Shown: positions 42,795 through 47,029 of the stretch, piece after piece
Position numbering within the stretch: the first letter of the stretch is position 1
Layout of the letters: every line of letters begins with the position of its first letter
NCBI GenBank assembly: GCA_022791575.1
Contig: JAAVZI010000038.1
Coordinates: forward strand, 1-47,029
Origin: Lachnospiraceae bacterium
Lineage (GTDB): Bacteria; Bacillota; Clostridia; Lachnospirales; Lachnospiraceae
Length of the DNA: 47,029 nt
Reading direction: 5' to 3'
Position numbers and translations under genes: made by a program
The notes under the pieces: model-generated
The model's database searches: none
The model's input: only the letters and a program-made list of their open reading frames with translations
Told to the model about the DNA's origin: nothing

Positions 42795-45011
42795 ATGAGT
42801 ATTTATGACAGTTTAAATAAAGAACAGCAGGAGGCTGTATATCAGACAACGGGGCCGGTGTTGATTCTGGCCGGAGCGGGGTCAGGAAAGACAAGAGTAC
42901 TGACTCATAGAATTGCCTATCTGATTGAAGAAGAAGGGGTAAATCCTTTTCATATCATGGCAATTACATTTACCAATAAGGCGGCCGGTGAAATGCGGGA
43001 GCGTGTGGATCAGCTGGTTGGATATGGTTCAGAGAGCATCTGGGTCAGTACCTTTCATTCCAGCTGTGTGAGAATTCTACGCAGATATATTGACCGGCTG
43101 GGATATGACAATCATTTTACGATCTATGATGCGGATGATCAGAAATCTGTCATGAAGGAAATCTGTAAGCGGCTTGATATTGATACCAAGAATCTGAAGG
43201 AAAAGACGATTCTGAACGTGATTTCCAACTGTAAGGATGAGCTGGTTTCGCCAGAAGATTATGAACGGGAGAATCAGTCTGATTTTTCAAAAAGGAAAAT
43301 CATTCAGGCTTATAAGGAGTATCAGAAGGTGCTGAAGGCCAATAATGCTCTGGATTTTGATGATTTGATTATGAAAACAGTGGAATTGTTTCAGAATTGC
43401 CCGGAGGTCCTGCTGAATTATCAGAACCGTTTCCGTTATATTATGGTGGATGAATATCAAGATACCAATACGGCGCAGTTTATGTTTATCAGCCTGCTGG
43501 CTCATACTCAGGAGCGCAACCTCTGTGTAGTAGGTGACGATGACCAGTCAATTTATAAATTTCGAGGGGCAAATATTCACAATATTCTGAATTTTGAGAA
43601 AATTTATCCGGATGCGAGAGTAATTAAGCTGGAACAGAACTATCGTTCGACTCAGAATATTCTCAATGCTGCCAATGGGGTCATTCAGAATAACCAGGGC
43701 CGGAAGAGGAAACGTCTGTGGACAGCCAAGGGTGACGGTGGTCCGATTCAATATCGGCAGTTTAACGATGCGAATGAAGAGGCGGAATATGTGACAGGTG
43801 ATATTGCGGCCAGGGTACGGGAGGGGAGGAACCAGTATAAAGACTGTGCGGTGCTCTACCGCACAAATGCCCAGTCCCGTATGTTTGAGGAACGAATGGT
43901 AACAGCAAATATTCCTTATAAGCTGGTGGGAGGTGTGAATTTCTATGCCAGAAAGGAAATTAAGGATATCTTGGCATATTTAAAGACCATTGACAATGCC
44001 AGAGACGATCTGGCAGTCCGCCGTATTATCAATGTGCCCAAGCGGGGAATCGGACTTACGACCATCAGCCGCATTCAGGAATATGCGCTCTCGCGGGGAA
44101 TCAGTTTTTTTGAAGCGCTGGCTGCTGCAGAAGAGATTCCCAATATTGGCCGAGGTATTAGTAAAATCAAAGGATTTGCCAATATGATAGCCGTGGAGCG
44201 GAGTAAACTTCTGGCCCATGCTTCGATTATGGAAATTGTGGAGGATATTCTGGAGGATACCCAGTATGTGGAAATGCTACGGGAGGAAGGAGAAGAAGAG
44301 GCACAGGCCAGATTGGAGAATATTGATGAACTAATTAATAAGATTGCAGCATATGAAGAAGAGGAGGAAGAACCAACGTTAAGTGGCTTTCTCGAAGAAG
44401 TAGCACTGGTGGCAGATATTGACAGTGTGGATGAAAATGCGGACCGTGTGCTGTTGATGACATTACATAGTGCAAAGGGGTTGGAATTTCCCAATGTCTA
44501 TCTAGTTGGTATGGAAGATGGAGTATTTCCCAGTTATATGAGTATTGTCTCGGATGAAGAGGATGCGGTGGAAGAGGAACGGCGTCTGTGTTATGTGGGA
44601 ATTACCAGGGCGATGGAGGATTTGACCCTTACAAGTGCGCAGCTTCGTATGGTACGAGGAGAGACACAGTATAACAAGCCCTCTCGTTTTCTCCGTGAGA
44701 TTCCCAAGGAGCTGGTAGATCTGGGAAATCGAAAAATGGATAGGAGACAGAAGCTGCCAGTAAAAAATGATTTTCATAAAGCCAAAGCAGTATTTAAGGC
44801 CAAAGCGTTTGGAGCGGATCGGCAGTTTGAGGTCAGGAATTCAGAAGGACTGGATTATGGAGTTGGGGATCGGGTTAAGCATATTAAATTTGGACAGGGA
44901 ACGGTACAAAATATTGTCGGCGGTGGTAAAGATTATGAAGTTACGGTAGATTTTGACCGGGCAGGCGTTAAGAAAATGTTTGCCTCATTTGCAAAATTAG
45001 TGAAAATATAG
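42795..45011 (+). CDS. pcrA: ATP-dependent DNA helicase PcrA/UvrD
   Basis: This is a 738-residue superfamily 1A 3'-5' helicase of repair and replication. Motif Q (LNKEQQEAV), motif I (AGAGSGKT, Lys32), Ia (TFTNKAAGEM), II (VDEYQDTN), III (GDDDQSIYKFRGA), IV (QNYRST), V (MTLHSAKGLEFPNVY) and VI (RRLCYVGITRAM) are all intact. The C-terminal Tudor-like domain (YGVGDRVKHIKFGQGTV), which contacts RNA polymerase, is present. GGGAGAAAC precedes the ATG. Length is typical for Firmicutes PcrA. No ligA follows, unlike the usual Bacillus order. Confidence 0.97.
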   Translation: MSIYDSLNKEQQEAVYQTTGPVLILAGAGSGKTRVLTHRIAYLIEEEGVNPFHIMAITFTNKAAGEMRERVDQLVGYGSESIWVSTFHSSCVRILRRYIDRLGYDNHFTIYDADDQKSVMKEICKRLDIDTKNLKEKTILNVISNCKDELVSPEDYERENQSDFSKRKIIQAYKEYQKVLKANNALDFDDLIMKTVELFQNCPEVLLNYQNRFRYIMVDEYQDTNTAQFMFISLLAHTQERNLCVVGDDDQSIYKFRGANIHNILNFEKIYPDARVIKLEQNYRSTQNILNAANGVIQNNQGRKRKRLWTAKGDGGPIQYRQFNDANEEAEYVTGDIAARVREGRNQYKDCAVLYRTNAQSRMFEERMVTANIPYKLVGGVNFYARKEIKDILAYLKTIDNARDDLAVRRIINVPKRGIGLTTISRIQEYALSRGISFFEALAAAEEIPNIGRGISKIKGFANMIAVERSKLLAHASIMEIVEDILEDTQYVEMLREEGEEEAQARLENIDELINKIAAYEEEEEEPTLSGFLEEVALVADIDSVDENADRVLLMTLHSAKGLEFPNVYLVGMEDGVFPSYMSIVSDEEDAVEEERRLCYVGITRAMEDLTLTSAQLRMVRGETQYNKPSRFLREIPKELVDLGNRKMDRRQKLPVKNDFHKAKAVFKAKAFGADRQFEVRNSEGLDYGVGDRVKHIKFGQGTVQNIVGGGKDYEVTVDFDRAGVKKMFASFAKLVKI

Positions 45012-45132
45012 AAAAATGAATTTCTAAACAAAAACTATGGTAAAGAAATTGAAAATGTGTTATACTATCTTTAATCATATGCGATTAGAATAATTCATAC
45101 CATTATTTATATGAAGAAAGGAAGTGGCTCCC

Positions 45133-45396
45133 ATGAATAAAATGGAAGATTTATTGAATCTGGCCAAATTTAATGAGATGATTCACAAAAGAGAGAAAGA
45201 AGCCTGTGAGGAGAGGAACAATAAGACCGTACTGATTGTGCTGGCAGTTATTGGAGTGGCAGCAGCGGTTGCAGCAGTTGCATACGGAGTATATCGTTTC
45301 TTTACGCCGGATTATCTGGATGACTTTGATGATGATCTGGATGATGACTTTGATGATGATTTTTTCGAAGATGATGCAGAGGAAATAACAGAATAA
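45133..45396 (+). CDS. Small single-pass membrane protein with acidic tail
   Basis: This 87-residue protein has an amphipathic charged N-terminus (about 1-30), one membrane helix (TVLIVLAVIGVAAAVAAVAY) and a tail that is almost entirely Asp, Glu and Phe (DDFDDDLDDDF...). AAAGGAAG lies 8 nt before the ATG at 45133. The positive residues before the helix predict the N-terminus inside, with the acidic tail outside, although the reverse is possible. I do not recognise a named family. It lies between pcrA and rlmD, ends in its own terminator, and is probably a separate transcription unit. Confidence 0.75.
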   Translation: MNKMEDLLNLAKFNEMIHKREKEACEERNNKTVLIVLAVIGVAAAVAAVAYGVYRFFTPDYLDDFDDDLDDDFDDDFFEDDAEEITE

Positions 45397-45405
45397 TATC
45401 AAGCG

Positions 45406-45432
45406 GCCTCTATGAATAATAGAGGCTGTTTT
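45406..45432 (+). terminator. Rho-independent terminator
   Basis: GCCTCTAT (45406-45413) and ATAGAGGC (45419-45426) form an 8-bp stem with a 5-nt loop, followed by TGTTTTAA. Confidence 0.8.
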
Positions 45433-45472
45433 AATGTAAAGAGAAGCCGTTGCCGGCCGTCAGGAGGTTAGG

Positions 45473-47029
45473 ATGAAAAAGGGACAAATATATGAAGGAA
45501 TTATAGAAAAAGTAGATTTCCCCAATAAGGGTAGAATTTTTACCGAGGACCGGGTGGTAACGGTGAAGAATGGAATTCCGGGACAAAAGGTCGAATTTTT
45601 GGTTACAAAGCTGCGAAAGGGAAAGGCAGAAGGACGGATTCAGCGTGTATTAGAACCGTCACCGGAGCAGAAAGAGGCGGCCTGCAGGCACTTTGCAGCC
45701 TGTGGCGGGTGTATCTATCAAAATCTGCCTTATGAAAAGCAGCTGGAACTAAAGACCGGGCAGGTGAAAAGGCTGCTGGACGAGGTATGCGAAGATTATA
45801 ACTTCGAGGGGATTAAGGAGAGCCCGCAGGCCTTTTGCTTCCGCAATAAGATGGAATTTTCTTTTGGAGATGAAGTAAAGGATGGGCCGCTGGCACTGGG
45901 ACTTCATAAGCAGGGCAGCTTTTATGATATCGTGAGTGTTCCAGACTGTCAGATTGTGGATGAGGATTTTCGAAAAATTCTTTCAGCGACGCTGACATTT
46001 TTCCAGAACTCCGATAATACCTTTTACCATAAAATGCGGCACGAGGGCGGGCTGCGTCATTTGCTTGTGAGAAAGGGCATAAGTACAGGTGAGATACTGG
46101 CCGCTCTGGTTACAACGACTCAGGAGGAGATTGATACCGATGGGTATGTCCGGGCACTGCATGGCCTAGAGCTGGAGGGAACCCTTGTAGGTATACTGCA
46201 TATTAAGAATGATTCACTGGCAGATGTTGTTAAAAATGATGAAATGAAGATTCTGTATGGGCAGGATTATTTCTATGAGAAATTGTTGGGACTGCGGTTT
46301 CGAATTTCGCCGTTTTCCTTTTTTCAGACCAATACTTTGGGGGCGGAAGTGCTGTATCGCACAGCCAGAGAGTATATTGGCCAGCTAGGTTCAAGGGATG
46401 AGCCGGACCAGGTGGTTTTTGATTTGTATAGCGGTACCGGAACCATTGCACAGATTCTAGCGCCAGCGGCGAAAAAGGTGATAGGTGTAGAGATTGTGGA
46501 AGAGGCAGTGGAAGCTGCTAGGGAAAATGCGGAATTGAATGGTTTACATAATTGTGAATTCTTGGCGGGGGATGTATTGAAAGTTTTGGATGAGGTGGAA
46601 GAAAAGCCGGATTTTATCGTACTTGATCCACCAAGGGATGGAATTCATCCTAAGGCGCTGAAGAAGATTGTGGAGTATGGGGTTGGGAGGATTTTGTATA
46701 TTTCCTGCAAGCCGACAAGCCTGGCGCGTGATCTGGTGATATTGCAGGAGAGCGGCTATCGGGTGGAGCGGGTTTGCTGTGTGGATATGTTTCCGTGGTC
46801 TGGGAATGTAGAGACGGTTGTAATGCTTTCCCACAAAAAACCTGATAGTGTAATCAACGTAAAAGTGGAGTTTGGCGAGGGTGAGGGCAAAGTGCCGCTT
46901 GATAATATCGCCAAGAGAGCCGAAGCGTATAAGCCAAAAGAGCGGGTTACATATAAGATGATTAAGGAGTACATAGAAGCGAAGTATGGCTTCAAAGTAC
47001 ATACCGCATATATTGCAGAGGTAAAGAGG
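45473..47029 (+). CDS. rlmD: 23S rRNA (uracil-5)-methyltransferase RlmD-like, with C-terminal extension (3' end beyond window)
   Basis: The first 519 codons are present; the frame is open to the window edge. It starts after GGAGG with a TRAM-like OB domain (about 1-60). The iron-sulphur ligands are Cys71, Cys77, Cys80 and Cys159. The methyltransferase domain shows DLYSGTGT (SAM loop), VLDPPRDG and catalytic Cys412 in YISCKPTSLARDL. The core ends at VVMLSHKK (about 460); a further domain follows (VKVEFGEGEG...YKPKERVTYKMIKEYIEAKYG), which standard RlmD/RlmCD lacks. That tail recurs in clostridial homologues, as I recall. It methylates U1939 (or U747) of 23S rRNA; the exact site is not certain. 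Confidence 0.92.
   Translation, partial: MKKGQIYEGIIEKVDFPNKGRIFTEDRVVTVKNGIPGQKVEFLVTKLRKGKAEGRIQRVLEPSPEQKEAACRHFAACGGCIYQNLPYEKQLELKTGQVKRLLDEVCEDYNFEGIKESPQAFCFRNKMEFSFGDEVKDGPLALGLHKQGSFYDIVSVPDCQIVDEDFRKILSATLTFFQNSDNTFYHKMRHEGGLRHLLVRKGISTGEILAALVTTTQEEIDTDGYVRALHGLELEGTLVGILHIKNDSLADVVKNDEMKILYGQDYFYEKLLGLRFRISPFSFFQTNTLGAEVLYRTAREYIGQLGSRDEPDQVVFDLYSGTGTIAQILAPAAKKVIGVEIVEEAVEAARENAELNGLHNCEFLAGDVLKVLDEVEEKPDFIVLDPPRDGIHPKALKKIVEYGVGRILYISCKPTSLARDLVILQESGYRVERVCCVDMFPWSGNVETVVMLSHKKPDSVINVKVEFGEGEGKVPLDNIAKRAEAYKPKERVTYKMIKEYIEAKYGFKVHTAYIAEVKR

Overview
The window looks like a chromosome segment of a low-to-mid GC, Gram-positive gut anaerobe of the Lachnospiraceae (Blautia-like). 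The support is the gene families present (DUF5717/DUF5716, DUF1836, a 7TM hybrid kinase, an RlmD with a C-terminal extension), strong purine-rich Shine-Dalgarno sites and vegetative -35/-10 promoters. The genus is an inference from gene content.

Layout: (1) 1-140 is the 3' end of a group IIC intron. (2) 343-9013 is a tight plus-strand operon: a GH2 glycosidase, a CE15-like esterase, a GH95 alpha-L-fucosidase and a 7TM hybrid sensor kinase. (3) glmS (9099-10934, minus) lies opposite an exopolysaccharide set: an initiating glycosylphosphotransferase and two GT2 enzymes, then a five-TM LytR-CpsA-Psr protein with a Pro/Thr-rich tail and a D-2-hydroxyacid dehydrogenase. (4) 17712-24761 is a four-gene operon of unknown function (DUF5717, actin/Hsp70-like DUF5716, a TPR-like protein, a coiled-coil membrane protein), followed by a degenerate VTC/CYTH-like protein. 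This is the best candidate for an undescribed system. (5) 25847-29733 is a large surface protein gene broken by three frameshifts. (6) 29906-36460 holds a NADAR protein, a GH29 alpha-L-fucosidase, a probable small structured RNA with its own promoter and terminator, a repeat-rich spacer, a GH31 alpha-xylosidase-like enzyme and UxuA. (7) 36647-36897 is a long imperfect palindrome beside a minus-strand pair (GT39-like membrane transferase and a probable pseudo-nucleotidyltransferase). (8) The rest is mostly housekeeping: a cold-shock protein, a YhfC-like membrane protein, a PHP phosphatase, a DUF1836 regulator, PcrA, a small acidic-tail membrane protein and the start of RlmD, which runs off the window.

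The two carbohydrate loci fit together. GH95 and GH29 fucosidases, a GH2 exo-enzyme, a GH31 alpha-xylosidase-like enzyme, a glucuronoyl-esterase-like hydrolase and mannonate dehydratase would suit intracellular trimming of imported fucosylated, xylosylated or uronic-acid-bearing oligosaccharides such as xyloglucan or xylan fragments. None of these enzymes shows a signal peptide and no transporter lies in the window, so uptake must be encoded elsewhere. Glycan synthesis is represented by glmS (glucosamine-6-phosphate supply), the initiating transferase, the GT2 pair and the LCP protein, which probably attaches a polymer to the wall.
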